Virus record (IMG/VR): IMGVR_UViG_3300031772_000169
Span: 1 to 32,566 of that record
Length of the DNA stretch: 32,566 nt
Reading direction: 5' to 3' (one strand)
Source of the DNA: a virus
Every line of letters begins with the position of its first letter. Positions within the stretch are counted from its first letter, which is position 1. Positions 1 through 6,702 of the stretch are shown here, piece by piece. Made by a program: the position numbers and the translations under genes. The notes below the pieces were generated by a model. It ran no database searches and was not told where the DNA came from. It saw only the letters and a list, made by a program, of their open reading frames with translations.

Positions 1-170
1 ATCGCTTTCCGGGCATTCTTGGTCATGTCGAATCCCGCATCGATAAGTTGGAGATCGGTAAAGACCTCATGATCTCCGGGATTCAGGGCATATAAATTCT
101 CCCAAAATGGATTTTGGTCTTTTTTTTCCGTAATCCCCATCAACTTTTTAATTCTTTCCAGCCATCTCAT
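1..170 (-). CDS. Hypothetical protein, C-terminus cut by window edge
   Basis: An open frame begins with ATG at 170 after AGGAGCAAAA, a good Shine-Dalgarno at normal spacing, and runs off the left edge without a stop. The visible 56 residues begin MRWLERIKKLMG, a basic amphipathic start, followed by a stretch rich in acidic and aromatic residues. I do not recognise a family. It is the last visible gene of the long leftward operon, 22 nt after the preceding stop, so it is probably co-transcribed. Confidence 0.6.
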   Translation of the reverse strand, partial: MRWLERIKKLMGITEKKDQNPFWENLYALNPGDHEVFTDLQLIDAGFDMTKNARKA

Positions 171-192
171 TTTTGCTCCTCTTCTTTCAAGA

Positions 193-393
193 TTATTTTA
201 CTTCGTGTAATTTATATATTTCTTCTTGACTCTTCCCATGCGCAAACCACTCTTTTTCAGAATATTGCATTGACCAGTTATTGCCGAATTTTTTAAACAT
301 TTCTTCCCTGGCTTCATCATATGTTTTTGATTCGATAACATGAAATCCATTTTCATGGGGTTGTCCAAACCCGAAAGTAAAATAAAATCTCAT
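193..393 (-). CDS. Small conserved phage protein of unknown function
   Basis: 66 residues from ATG at 393, which follows AAGGAGAAAAG; the frame stays open further upstream but lacks a better start. The sequence starts MRFYFTFGFGQPHENGF and continues with a 'TYDEAREEMFKKFG' helix. It resembles a widespread class of 60-80 residue phage proteins that begin with a TFG-type strand and contain an 'eAReeMf..fG..W...Y' helix. Function is unknown. It belongs to the leftward operon. Confidence 0.75.
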   Translation of the reverse strand: MRFYFTFGFGQPHENGFHVIESKTYDEAREEMFKKFGNNWSMQYSEKEWFAHGKSQEEIYKLHEVK

Positions 394-563
394 CTTTTCT
401 CCTTGATTGGGCAGACGGGTTGCTCGGCGCCTTCCACCCACAATTCACCGCTTTTCAGACGGCTGCCTCTGCCCTGGTTGCCCCCGTGCCCAGCCGCGCA
501 ATCGGCGGTTCTGGCAAGCGGCCTACCCCGACATCCTTGCGGTATGCCGACGGGAGCAAGTAT
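394..563. other. GC-rich gap without a convincing gene
   Basis: This 170-nt stretch is clearly richer in G and C than the genes on both sides. On the minus strand a TTG-started frame of about 34 codons and a second overlapping frame are open, but neither has a clear ribosome binding site. The segment CGG-TATG-CCG near 540-549 can form a small hairpin. It could be a structured RNA element, a remnant of transferred DNA or a tiny gene; I cannot decide. Confidence 0.35.
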
Positions 564-827
564 TTATCCCATAAATCTATGATGAATTTTTTTATGGCAG
601 ATCACTTTCTTGGCTAGGGCTTTCAGGGCCCGCCCCGAGGCAATGGCCTGTCCTGTGTTGTCATTCGGTTCATCGAGATGAGATCTCCGGGCAATTCCTT
701 CCGCACAAAAGAGTTGATCTTTGATCTTGATCTCTGCCCTGGCTACCGTGAACCATCCCCCCTGATAAACGATGGTCGGGGCCAATTCCGGATTCAGTTT
801 CAGAAGTCTCTCTACTGACTTTTGCAT
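564..827 (-). CDS. Hypothetical phage protein, 87 aa
   Basis: ATG at 827 follows GAGGAAAGCACT, a good ribosome binding site. The 87-residue product contains a hydrophilic core with 'AEGIARRSHLDEPND' followed by 'GQAIASGRALKALAKK', a Gly/Ala-rich basic helix. Similar short proteins occur in phage early operons, but I know no function. There is no signal peptide and no membrane segment. It is followed after about 170 nt by the next gene of the operon. Confidence 0.7.
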   Translation of the reverse strand: MQKSVERLLKLNPELAPTIVYQGGWFTVARAEIKIKDQLFCAEGIARRSHLDEPNDNTGQAIASGRALKALAKKVICHKKIHHRFMG

Positions 828-845
828 AGTGCTTTCCTCCTCGGT

Positions 846-1430
846 TTAATCTCGGTATAATTCCTTTTTTAATTGCCCCGGGAAATAGATATAAGCCTCT
901 TCAAAGTTGGACAAATATCTTCCAATCCGCATTATCCAATCACGATTACGAATGAAATTCTCAAACCTTCCGATTTCTACATTGCACTTGTAACAAAGGA
1001 GACCACGTACCTTACCCGCTTTATGGTCATGGTCAACATGCAATTCTGTTCTTCTGGTATTCCGGTCCTGTTGACCGCACAGATCACAGCAACCATTTGA
1101 TGAAATTTGTAGCACATTCAATTCTTCCCGAGTGAGACCATAAAATTTAAGATATCTTCTGGTCGCCAATGTACGGCGGCTTTTTGGATTTATAGATCTT
1201 AGCCGATTTAAGCGTCTTGCCTTTTCTGGGTTAGCTGCACGTCGAAGACGTTGCCTTTCGTTTATTCTTGATCTATTGTTTTTAGCCCAAAGACTTGCCA
1301 TTTCATTAAGTCTTTCTCGATTTTTATCTCGCCATCTATTCTGTCTTGCTTGAAAGGCCTCCTTATGTTTGGCGCGATATCGGCGCACTGTTTCTTTACG
1401 CCGTTCTTTTCTTTCTTCGGTAGTCATCAT
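846..1430 (-). CDS. Endonuclease VII-like HNH nuclease
   Basis: 194 residues. The C-terminal half carries the recombination endonuclease VII (T4 gp49-type) pattern: CxxC at 115-118, HVDHDH at 131-136, then 'KVRGLLCYKCN' with CxxC at 146-149. The cysteines bind zinc and the HNH region cuts branched DNA in characterised family members. Residues 1-95 are very basic and heptad-like with loose repeats of 'RW.dkNRERlNE', probably a DNA-binding or oligomerisation arm. The start overlaps the upstream stop (ATGATG/TGA). It could resolve replication or packaging intermediates, or be a free-standing homing-type HNH nuclease. Confidence 0.85.
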   Translation of the reverse strand: MMTTEERKERRKETVRRYRAKHKEAFQARQNRWRDKNRERLNEMASLWAKNNRSRINERQRLRRAANPEKARRLNRLRSINPKSRRTLATRRYLKFYGLTREELNVLQISSNGCCDLCGQQDRNTRRTELHVDHDHKAGKVRGLLCYKCNVEIGRFENFIRNRDWIMRIGRYLSNFEEAYIYFPGQLKKELYRD

Positions 1431-1648
1431 ATGCGGTAACGATCTTCCTCGATCGATGGGAAATGAACCTTTGCCTCAATGAATCCCAACTTATCCCCAC
1501 GTCTTGCTATCCATTCTGGAGAACCATGACCCACATAGGCCGCATAATCGCCGATTTCGCCTTCAACCAAAACCACGGTTATTTTAAACGGAGGGACACC
1601 TTCATATTCATTCGGATAACATCTTGTGTTTATGCCGAGTATTTTCAT
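1427..1648 (-). CDS. Hypothetical protein, 73 aa
   Basis: Bounded by ATGA overlaps at both ends, so it is firmly placed in the operon. It is a mixed alpha/beta-looking protein with 'PPFKITVVLVEGEIGDYAAY' in the middle and an acidic C-terminus. No catalytic motif, cysteine pair or membrane helix is visible. Function unknown. Confidence 0.7.
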   Translation of the reverse strand: MKILGINTRCYPNEYEGVPPFKITVVLVEGEIGDYAAYVGHGSPEWIARRGDKLGFIEAKVHFPSIEEDRYRI

Positions 1649-1794
1649 GGTTTACTATATACCCAAATTTCTAAAAACCAAAGGGCAACCCCCCCCACGA
1701 TAAACCAACCCCAATCCCCAATTCCTAAAAGATACCCGGCGCATCCGGTACAGATGCAGACCAAACCCATCACGTCCAGCAGATTCCATCTCAT
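1645..1794 (-). CDS. Small two-helix membrane protein, 49 aa
   Basis: The frame is open as far back as 1947, but that part overlaps the deoxyribosyltransferase-like gene in another frame. ATG at 1794 overlaps the upstream TGA as ATGA, matching the style of every neighbouring junction, so I use it. The product has two hydrophobic segments, 'LLDVMGLVCICTGCAGYLLG' and 'WGWFIVGGVALWFLEIWVY', with a short loop, giving a hairpin inner-membrane protein. A lysis or superinfection role is possible but unsupported. Confidence 0.65.
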   Translation of the reverse strand: MRWNLLDVMGLVCICTGCAGYLLGIGDWGWFIVGGVALWFLEIWVYSKP

Positions 1795-2135
1795 TTTAAA
1801 AGCCAATCCTTCCTTAAGCATTCTGCTTCGTACTGCCTCATAAAATTGGCGATTATCTTTGGCTCGATGTAGGCCAATCGAATAGACTTGCGCAAGGCAA
1901 AAGCCATACAGAAATCCCCAAAGGCTCCCGGGCTTCTCTGGTCCCAAACAAAATAGATCACGTCAGCCCATTCGATTTTCGCCCGATTTGCTGCCATGAT
2001 CATAAGTTCAGTAACCTTGGAAGTATGATTATCCAAAACTGGCAATACTACGTCATGCCCCTCCTCCTCCAAAGAGCATCTAAGTGTAAGCATTTTTTCT
2101 AAAAACTGCGTACTGCCCATGATTGCAATTTTCAT
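1791..2135 (-). CDS. Nucleoside 2-deoxyribosyltransferase-like protein
   Basis: 114 residues with a small Rossmann-like layout: an N-terminal 'MKIAIMGSTQF' strand-loop, then 'AKIEWADVIYFVWDQRSPGAFGDFCMAFALRKSI' split by the 'ADVIYFVWD' strand. This matches the general pattern of the nucleoside 2-deoxyribosyltransferase/DUF4406 class, where a glutamate after an SPGT-like turn is catalytic. Here the turn is 'RSPGAFGDF' and the usual Glu is not obvious, so activity is uncertain. It lies directly downstream of an RNA ligase (ATGA overlap), suggesting nucleotide or NAD-related chemistry. Confidence 0.65.
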   Translation of the reverse strand: MKIAIMGSTQFLEKMLTLRCSLEEEGHDVVLPVLDNHTSKVTELMIMAANRAKIEWADVIYFVWDQRSPGAFGDFCMAFALRKSIRLAYIEPKIIANFMRQYEAECLRKDWLLK

Positions 2136-2707
2136 TCTTCTTTTACTCCCTTCGGTAATTCATCCTTTTCTAAAGTTTTTTTAAACATAAGATTCCCTGC
2201 CGTATGATAGATCACGATGCCTTCCGGTTTCATAAATCCTGGGGCTGCATGACTACCCAGGGCCCTTAAGGTCTCTAGACCTTGATGCACAGTTGTGGTG
2301 CAGAATTCACCGCGAATAATCTCCGGTACAACATAACAGCAAGTTGGACGGACAAAAGGATCACCCCACCTTTTGAGATTGAACAGGGAGAATCTTTTCT
2401 CCTTGAGTCCATACCCACGCTGAATGCCCTGTCCCCACCACTCACCGAAGTGGAAACCGGGACCAAGACGCATCAGTTCTAAGACATTCCCATATGCCCA
2501 TTTTGCAAATCCGTGGTTGTCATCCTCTGGACTGATCCATCGGGAGCGAGAACCGCAGAGAAACGGAACGATTCTACCCGAGTCAGGAGTAATGGCATCA
2601 AAGTTATCGGCAATATAAATACACCCATTCGTCCCGTCGATCTTCTCCGTGATGATGCACTCCCGAGAATATCTTGGAATTTTAGAGAATCCCACAAATT
2701 CAATCAT
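2132..2707 (-). CDS. RNA ligase family nucleotidyltransferase
   Basis: 191 residues with the nucleotidyltransferase motifs of RNA/DNA ligases: motif I EKIDGTNG (Lys22 would carry AMP), a motif III-like stretch 'FHFGEWWGQGIQRGYG' around 86-100, motif IV 'PEGIVIY' at 162-168 and motif V 'FKKT' at 175-178. It resembles compact phage Rnl2-like ligases lacking a C-terminal domain. Known phage RNA ligases repair tRNAs or RNAs cut by host defence. A phage tRNA gene lies about 800 nt upstream in the same operon. The start overlaps the preceding small gene by 8 nt. Confidence 0.85.
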   Translation of the reverse strand: MIEFVGFSKIPRYSRECIITEKIDGTNGCIYIADNFDAITPDSGRIVPFLCGSRSRWISPEDDNHGFAKWAYGNVLELMRLGPGFHFGEWWGQGIQRGYGLKEKRFSLFNLKRWGDPFVRPTCCYVVPEIIRGEFCTTTVHQGLETLRALGSHAAPGFMKPEGIVIYHTAGNLMFKKTLEKDELPKGVKEE

Positions 2708-2840
2708 TTGAGTTCTCCCTCTTTGGAGGCCATTTGCCTTTTATCCAAAAAATGACGACAAAGATTAATCTTAGCTGCCTGAGTCTTCCGATTCTCTTAA
2801 ACCGAAGTATGTTAGGCCAAACGAATCTTATGCGGATCAT
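2700..2840 (-). CDS. Small basic protein with one hydrophobic segment, 46 aa
   Basis: A short gene bounded by overlaps: its ATG at 2840 overlaps the upstream TGA as ATGA, and its TGA overlaps the start of the RNA ligase. The product begins MIRIRFVWPNILRFKRIG, is strongly basic, and has a hydrophobic 'LRLIFVVIFWI' segment. The tail contains AAAGAGGGAG in DNA, which serves as ribosome binding site for the ligase gene. It could be a membrane-associated peptide or merely a coupling leader. Confidence 0.5.
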   Translation of the reverse strand: MIRIRFVWPNILRFKRIGRLRQLRLIFVVIFWIKGKWPPKRENSND

Positions 2841-3001
2841 TCATCTGACTCCTCAATAGTGATCTTCAATTCCTTTAGGATCTTCCATGGCGAGCCAGAA
2901 AATTGACCGGACTTCACTGCCGCAAGAGCGGCTTCTGAAGTCTCGTATTCTTCCAGCCGCCAACCTTCATAGCATCCATAATCAATCGCCAAATAAACCA
3001 T
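2837..3001 (-). CDS. Hypothetical protein, 54 aa
   Basis: ATG at 3001 directly follows the TAG of the upstream gene, and its TGA overlaps the next ATG. A GGGAGAATAAATAG stretch supplies a ribosome binding site. The product starts MVYLAIDYGCYEGWRLEEYE and has an Ala-rich helix and an acidic end. It looks like a small soluble beta-alpha protein. No family recognised. Confidence 0.6.
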   Translation of the reverse strand: MVYLAIDYGCYEGWRLEEYETSEAALAAVKSGQFSGSPWKILKELKITIEESDE

Positions 3002-3235
3002 CTATTTATTCTCCCATCCGATCAGTTTGCTGATCTCCGGCGTGAACCCGCCAAACTCTTTCAGACGTTCCGCAATGCGATCCATAATAGGTATTTGCTT
3101 TGCTAAAAGTCTTCTAAAATTCAATCCCGGATTACCTATTGCGGAAGATCCAGGACTCGGCAAAAATCTATACCATCGGCAAAGTTGAATCCGATCGGCC
3201 TTCTCTACTTCTTCCATAGTGGGATAGTTCACCAT
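3002..3235 (-). CDS. Conserved phage protein of unknown function, 77 aa
   Basis: The product contains 'QLCRWYRFLPSPG' and ends 'FGGFTPEISKLIGW', a combination I associate with a recurrent family of short phage proteins without known role. The middle, 'NFRRLLAKQIPIMDRIAERLKE', is a helix. Start choice: ATG at 3235 overlaps the upstream stop by 7 nt; a GTG one codon later would give a GTGA overlap and is equally plausible. Confidence 0.7.
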   Translation of the reverse strand: MVNYPTMEEVEKADRIQLCRWYRFLPSPGSSAIGNPGLNFRRLLAKQIPIMDRIAERLKEFGGFTPEISKLIGWENK

Positions 3236-3429
3236 CTCTCCCCTGATGGAGTGCTGACTACTTCCGAAATATCCGATGCGGGATAGGCGTATTGTTTATC
3301 CCAACAATCGGTCACGATGACGAAACCACCCTCAAACCTGACTTTGTTGGTGTAGCTTCCCCCTGGCCTTCCCTTATCTGGAAAGGATTTAACCGTTCCG
3401 TCTTTCATCTTGATGGAAATATCAGCCAA
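3229..3429 (-). CDS. Hypothetical protein, 66 aa (TTG start)
   Basis: It starts with TTG at 3429 after AAGGAGAATAGA, an excellent ribosome binding site, just downstream of the tRNA. The product is a likely all-beta protein: 'MADISIKMKDGTVKSFPD', then 'VRFEGGFVIVTDCWDKQYAYP', and an 'ISEVVS' strand. This resembles small phage proteins that begin with a 'dGt...f' beta hairpin. Function unknown. Confidence 0.7.
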   Translation of the reverse strand: MADISIKMKDGTVKSFPDKGRPGGSYTNKVRFEGGFVIVTDCWDKQYAYPASDISEVVSTPSGERW

Positions 3430-3442
3430 TCTATTCTCCTTG

Positions 3443-3516
3443 TGGGGTGCCCCATGGGACTCGAACCCACCTTTGCAGGGCCACAGCCTACCGTCCTACC
3501 GCTGAACGAGGGGCAC
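3443..3516 (-). tRNA. tRNA-His (anticodon GTG), CCA encoded
   Basis: Read on the minus strand it folds as a complete cloverleaf: 7-bp acceptor GTGCCCC/GGGGCAC, D-stem GTTC/GGAC, anticodon stem GTAGG/CCTGC around loop CTGTGGC (U33, anticodon GTG = His), a 4-nt variable loop, T-stem GTGGG/CCCAT with loop TTCGAGT, discriminator C73 and an encoded CCA. C73 fits histidine identity. The base at -1 is A, not the usual G. It sits inside the leftward operon, so it must be excised from the polycistronic RNA. Confidence 0.93.
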
Positions 3517-3608
3517 TAAATCGCTATTTGATATTTCTTCTCGGGCACCAGACCCACTATTACGACCGCGACTACGCATGCAGCCAGGACGATCAATAAC
3601 TTTTTCAT
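3516..3608 (-). CDS. 30-aa membrane or lipoprotein peptide
   Basis: ATG at 3608 overlaps the upstream TGA as ATGA and follows AAAGGAGATTTACGG. The peptide MKKLLIVLAACVVAVVIVGL is one hydrophobic helix after two lysines, then a short polar tail. 'VLAAC' fits a lipobox, so it may be a tiny lipoprotein (Rz1-like size), or simply a single-span membrane peptide. Its TAG stop uses the first nucleotide of the tRNA-His gene. It lies three genes downstream of the transglycosylase, so a lysis role is possible. Confidence 0.6.
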   Translation of the reverse strand: MKKLLIVLAACVVAVVIVGLVPEKKYQIAI

Positions 3609-3790
3609 CCGTAAATCTCCTTTGCGAATTTACCGAAGTTCGTCACTCTTAGACTGAGTTTTGCAAGAACCTCATAATCAACCCTAAACTCCCAAGCGAT
3701 GTGCATAGTATCCATTGGAGAAAGCCTCATTCCCTTCTCTAAACGATACTCGATGACCTTATCTAAGGCCACTCTCCATTTGAATCTCAA
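3605..3790 (-). CDS. Hypothetical protein, 61 aa (TTG start)
   Basis: The frame is open to 3877, but the N-terminal part is an Arg/Gly-rich shadow of the upstream gene. TTG at 3790 follows AGGAGGTAGAACA and overlaps the upstream stop as TTGA, so I choose it. The product starts MRFKWRVALDKVIEYRLEKG and contains 'MDTMHIAWEFRVDYEVLAKL'; it appears helical, and the 'W.A..dkviE.r...G...SP...A....V..e.L' layout is plausible for a small DNA-binding or adaptor protein. Family unknown. Confidence 0.65.
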   Translation of the reverse strand: MRFKWRVALDKVIEYRLEKGMRLSPMDTMHIAWEFRVDYEVLAKLSLRVTNFGKFAKEIYG

Positions 3791-3972
3791 TGTTCTACCT
3801 CCTTGGCCTCGGCCTCGATGATTCGATCTGGCTCTGCCGGATCTGGAATTTCGACCTGGATGAGGTATCTCTTGCATCCGGAACGTTTTGACCCCGGGAA
3901 ATTACTGGCGAGGATCTGCATCGAAGGGTTTTTCATATATGGATAAATATCCATGTAAAGATCGACCTTCAT
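3787..3972 (-). CDS. Hypothetical protein, 61 aa
   Basis: ATG at 3972 overlaps the transglycosylase stop as ATGA; an in-frame ATG 15 nt earlier lies inside that gene. The product begins MKVDLYMDIYPYMKNPSMQI, contains 'KRYLIQVEIPDP' and ends in an acidic tail. It looks like a small beta-sheet protein. Function unknown. Confidence 0.65.
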   Translation of the reverse strand: MKVDLYMDIYPYMKNPSMQILASNFPGSKRSGCKRYLIQVEIPDPAEPDRIIEAEAKEVEH

Positions 3973-4559
3973 TGACTTTTCTCCCATTTCTTGATTAAGG
4001 ATAACGCGAGATGATTGCGCGTGATCTGATCGACGTAACCCTTTTGTTTCCCGCCAACATATGCTTCCAAGGCCCTGACTGGATCTCCTCCGTACTGATT
4101 GAGTAAATCCATCAAAATCAAATTCCCGGCCCGGATGCTCTTGTCCACATCAAATAGATCTCTGGCATTAGTACAAATCCCCGCCTTGACCAGAGCTTTT
4201 CCGTGAACAGAATACCTTACTTGAGTCAATCCCCATGCCTGGGCTGAAGAGATCGCCGTGGGCGTGAATTCGCTTTCGGCTCGGATCAGGGAGAGAATCA
4301 GTAAGGGATAATCGCACTTCATGGCCTCGGCCACGATCTGGCGACTCATATTCATTGAGATTTTATTGGATCTACCGAATACCCATTGCGCCAAATTCTC
4401 CTGATAGGCTTGATCGACTTTGGCCGGAGCCTTCAGTCTCATGAGAAGAAAATCTCTTTCCTCTTGGATACTTTTATAATCTGCCTTGGAAGTAAAAACC
4501 AAAAATGCAAAGATTAAACAACACAAAATTAAAAACGAAATGGGTATTATTTTTTTCAT
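3969..4559 (-). CDS. Membrane-anchored lytic transglycosylase (SLT domain)
   Basis: 196 residues from ATG at 4559, which overlaps the upstream stop as ATGA. Residues 3-22 are a hydrophobic helix after MKK (signal anchor). The SLT/lysozyme-like domain follows: 'LSLIRAESEFTPTAISSAQAWGLTQV' split around catalytic Glu95 (RAES), with the Gly-Leu-x-Gln turn typical of family 1 transglycosylases, and 'YVGGKQKGYVDQI' near the end in place of the usual 'YN.G'. These enzymes cleave murein between MurNAc and GlcNAc. It may serve in host lysis or local wall opening. Confidence 0.85.
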   Translation of the reverse strand: MKKIIPISFLILCCLIFAFLVFTSKADYKSIQEERDFLLMRLKAPAKVDQAYQENLAQWVFGRSNKISMNMSRQIVAEAMKCDYPLLILSLIRAESEFTPTAISSAQAWGLTQVRYSVHGKALVKAGICTNARDLFDVDKSIRAGNLILMDLLNQYGGDPVRALEAYVGGKQKGYVDQITRNHLALSLIKKWEKSQ

Positions 4560-4981
4560 CCTTCCTCTTTTGGGGGTCTTACCCCTCTTTTCTTGTAATA
4601 CCAAGCCAAATTATTGATCCGGATGTTTTTTGTCCGGCACTCAGAACCGCATATCTCCTGTTTAGGAAAACATAAAAGAGTGAATTCTTTCTTACAGACC
4701 TTACAGATGAAAAACCGGATCTTCTTCTTAGGCTTTGGCATTTGTCGATTCTTGGTACAGTAAACCTTTTGAAAGATTTCGATTGGAACATCATCCAGAC
4801 GACTCGGGACTTTAAAATAATATTCATTGGAGAACCCACAAATGCAGGCCACCCGACCACTTCCAAGATTCAGGCGTTCCTGAAATAGTTTCCTGCCACA
4901 CTTTGGACAAATCATCGTCTCCAATAGATCGAGCCTGAGAGGGGGAATGATCGGATTTTCTGGTTCTGGAATTACTTGCAT
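4556..4981 (-). CDS. Zinc-ribbon protein with two Cys clusters
   Basis: 141 residues with two probable zinc sites: CPKC with CIC at about 25-48, and CKVC with 'CGSEC' at about 93-114. The second resembles small nuclease- or RNA-associated treble-clef fingers ('FFICKVCKKEF...CGSECR'). The C-terminus is basic and ends in a Gly/Pro/Lys tail. A DNA- or RNA-binding role is likely. ATG at 4981 overlaps the DUF5131 gene by 10 nt. An internal Met just before the first CPKC is an alternative start. Confidence 0.65.
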   Translation of the reverse strand: MQVIPEPENPIIPPLRLDLLETMICPKCGRKLFQERLNLGSGRVACICGFSNEYYFKVPSRLDDVPIEIFQKVYCTKNRQMPKPKKKIRFFICKVCKKEFTLLCFPKQEICGSECRTKNIRINNLAWYYKKRGVRPPKEEG

Positions 4982-5871
4982 ATCGGTAACTCGCTACACT
5001 CTTTTCCATCGAGAAGACGGCCAGCGGTTTTTTTGCCGATGCGATAAACCTCTTGGTAATCACCAAATGGTTGTGTTCCCCTTCCTTCCCATGTGGCAGC
5101 ATCAAAAATTCTTGCCTGTGATGCGCCTACCCATTCCCCCCATTGTTTAAAGTAAAATGGCACCCCCGCCTCCTGGCATTGATCCCTGACCGATCTTGCC
5201 CAATCCGGGTGCATCGGCCTTGCGCCTGGGCCGGACTCTCCGCCGAGGACTACCCACTTAATCAATCGTTTTAATTTCCATGAACCCCATAGGCAATTTA
5301 TGTATTCGTTAAGTTTGAGATCGATAGGGCCTAACATCGGCTCAATAGAGAGCCACCTAACCGTTGCCGGTATCTTCACTAATTCGCGGATTTTCCTATC
5401 TGCCTCTCCCTGGTTTACGATCGTCACCCCGGGCCAAACATTTGGGATATAGTCTCCTCCGCCCAATTTTATTCCATAAAGTTTTCCCTTTATCAGAGTT
5501 GCCCTTTTTGTGAGCAATAGAAAAATATGTTGAGGGCAGACCTCCATCACATCAAGGGCCTGGTCGATAAAGCTATTCGGCACTTGCTTATGAAAAAGAT
5601 CATTAAGGATCAGCCAGGACTGTGGTTTTTTGGTGCGGAGGGGAAGGTCAAGATTACTTTCTCTCAGACGAATTTCCCCTGTCCATCCGATCCTTGACAT
5701 CGTTGTTAATTGAGCCACCGGAAGATGAATTTTTGGATTTGGATTAAAGGCCATTCTCGTTGATTCTCTTGCACTCCAGCAATGTTCACAACCAGGAGAA
5801 CACGGGGTACAACCGTCCACCAGGCGCCATAGTCGATCCCAATAAATCCCTTGACCGATTCGATCAAACAT
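4972..5871 (-). CDS. DUF5131 (phage Gp37/Gp68) family, radical-SAM-like
   Basis: 299 residues. The N-terminus has 'DGCTPCSPGCEHCW' with Cys24-x3-Cys28-x2-Cys31, the spacing of a radical SAM [4Fe-4S] site, plus Cys21. Later family marks are 'WLSIEPMLGPI', 'WVVLGGESGPGARPMHPDW' and 'FYFKQWGEW', ending 'GKKTAGRLLDG'. This is the DUF5131 (Gp37/Gp68) family, common in phages and of unproven function, possibly RNA or base modification. ATG at 5871 has AAGGTGG five nt upstream; a GTG at 5880 is less likely. It lies 2 nt after the ASCH gene. Confidence 0.88.
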   Translation of the reverse strand: MFDRIGQGIYWDRLWRLVDGCTPCSPGCEHCWSARESTRMAFNPNPKIHLPVAQLTTMSRIGWTGEIRLRESNLDLPLRTKKPQSWLILNDLFHKQVPNSFIDQALDVMEVCPQHIFLLLTKRATLIKGKLYGIKLGGGDYIPNVWPGVTIVNQGEADRKIRELVKIPATVRWLSIEPMLGPIDLKLNEYINCLWGSWKLKRLIKWVVLGGESGPGARPMHPDWARSVRDQCQEAGVPFYFKQWGEWVGASQARIFDAATWEGRGTQPFGDYQEVYRIGKKTAGRLLDGKECSELPICK

Positions 5872-5873
5872 TT

Positions 5874-6224
5874 TTACCACCTTATTAAGAGGCCGCAGAA
5901 TGGAAGTCTGCCTTTAAAGAAATCAAACATCTCGGCCCAAGTGCTGAACCCATCCGCATGAGCCAAGGATTCACGTTCATCTGGATCAAGATAAATGCCC
6001 CGGTACTGAACTAAACTCGAACTCCATATCTCGATTCCCTCAACGGAATAACATGTTCTTCCACCCAAACTACGAACGGCTTTAGTTCTAAGTCCTACGT
6101 ATAGGTATAGAAGATCTCCCATTTTTGGATCTCTACCATCTTTTCGTTTTGCGCGAATGGTCTGTCTTTTAAGGTCTAATTCTATGGCCCGAACAAATCT
6201 TGGTTGAAAATTAAGGGCTGGCAT
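5874..6224 (-). CDS. ASCH-like RNA-binding-fold protein
   Basis: 116 residues starting MPALNFQPRFVRAIELD, then 'KRQTIRAKRKDGRDPKMGD' and 'LYLYVGLRTKAVRSLG', ending 'FFKGRLPFCGLLIRW'. The 'kRQTIRAKRkdgr.pk.GD.LyLY.G.Rt' signature is that of phage ASCH-like (PUA-related) proteins, thought to bind RNA or modified nucleotides. It is next to a DUF5131 gene, a pairing that suggests shared work on RNA. It overlaps the upstream resolvase gene by 14 nt. Confidence 0.8.
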   Translation of the reverse strand: MPALNFQPRFVRAIELDLKRQTIRAKRKDGRDPKMGDLLYLYVGLRTKAVRSLGGRTCYSVEGIEIWSSSLVQYRGIYLDPDERESLAHADGFSTWAEMFDFFKGRLPFCGLLIRW

Positions 6225-6702
6225 TTCCTACCCCCTTTAAAAACTTTTCTCGATTATCAGCAAAGTATATACTGACTGCTAAAGCACTCCATTCATGACC
6301 ATGGATCTGATATAATTTGCCTGGTTCTTTCTTGGTCCCGATCGCGCCGAATCGATCAATCAGAACTTGTTTAATATTGGTATCCTGGGCCCTGGCAGTT
6401 CCGCAGAAATGGCATTTGATCTCTCCCCGGTAAACTACATAGATCTTAGCTGTGTAATCCAAAAGTCTTTCCTGGAGATGCCCGATGAAATTTTCGGTCA
6501 TCAGAACACTCTTGCCGATCGGCATTCCCATGTGTTGGATACCTTCTATGACCGGGATGCCCTCGAACTCTTCGGCTACCCTGAGATCGGCCAGAATCTT
6601 TTCATTCAAGTCGGTAAAATTCTTGATCACGGTTTCTGTTGCCGTATCCCAAAGCACAAAAGCTGTCTTGTCCGTACCTGGGTCAAAACCTGCTATCCTC
6701 AT
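6211..6702 (-). CDS. RuvC-like Holliday junction resolvase
   Basis: 163 residues with an RNase H-fold nuclease pattern: Asp7 in 'GFDPGTDKTAFVLWD', Glu53 in 'PVIEGIQ', and a C-terminal 'GKLYQIHGHEWSALAVSIYF' helix where cellular RuvC has an Asp/His pair; here His134, His136 and Glu137 are the candidates. This is the usual look of phage RuvC-type proteins. It would resolve recombination intermediates made by the YqaJ/RecT pair of the same operon. Start by ATGA overlap. Confidence 0.75.
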   Translation of the reverse strand: MRIAGFDPGTDKTAFVLWDTATETVIKNFTDLNEKILADLRVAEEFEGIPVIEGIQHMGMPIGKSVLMTENFIGHLQERLLDYTAKIYVVYRGEIKCHFCGTARAQDTNIKQVLIDRFGAIGTKKEPGKLYQIHGHEWSALAVSIYFADNREKFLKGVGNASP

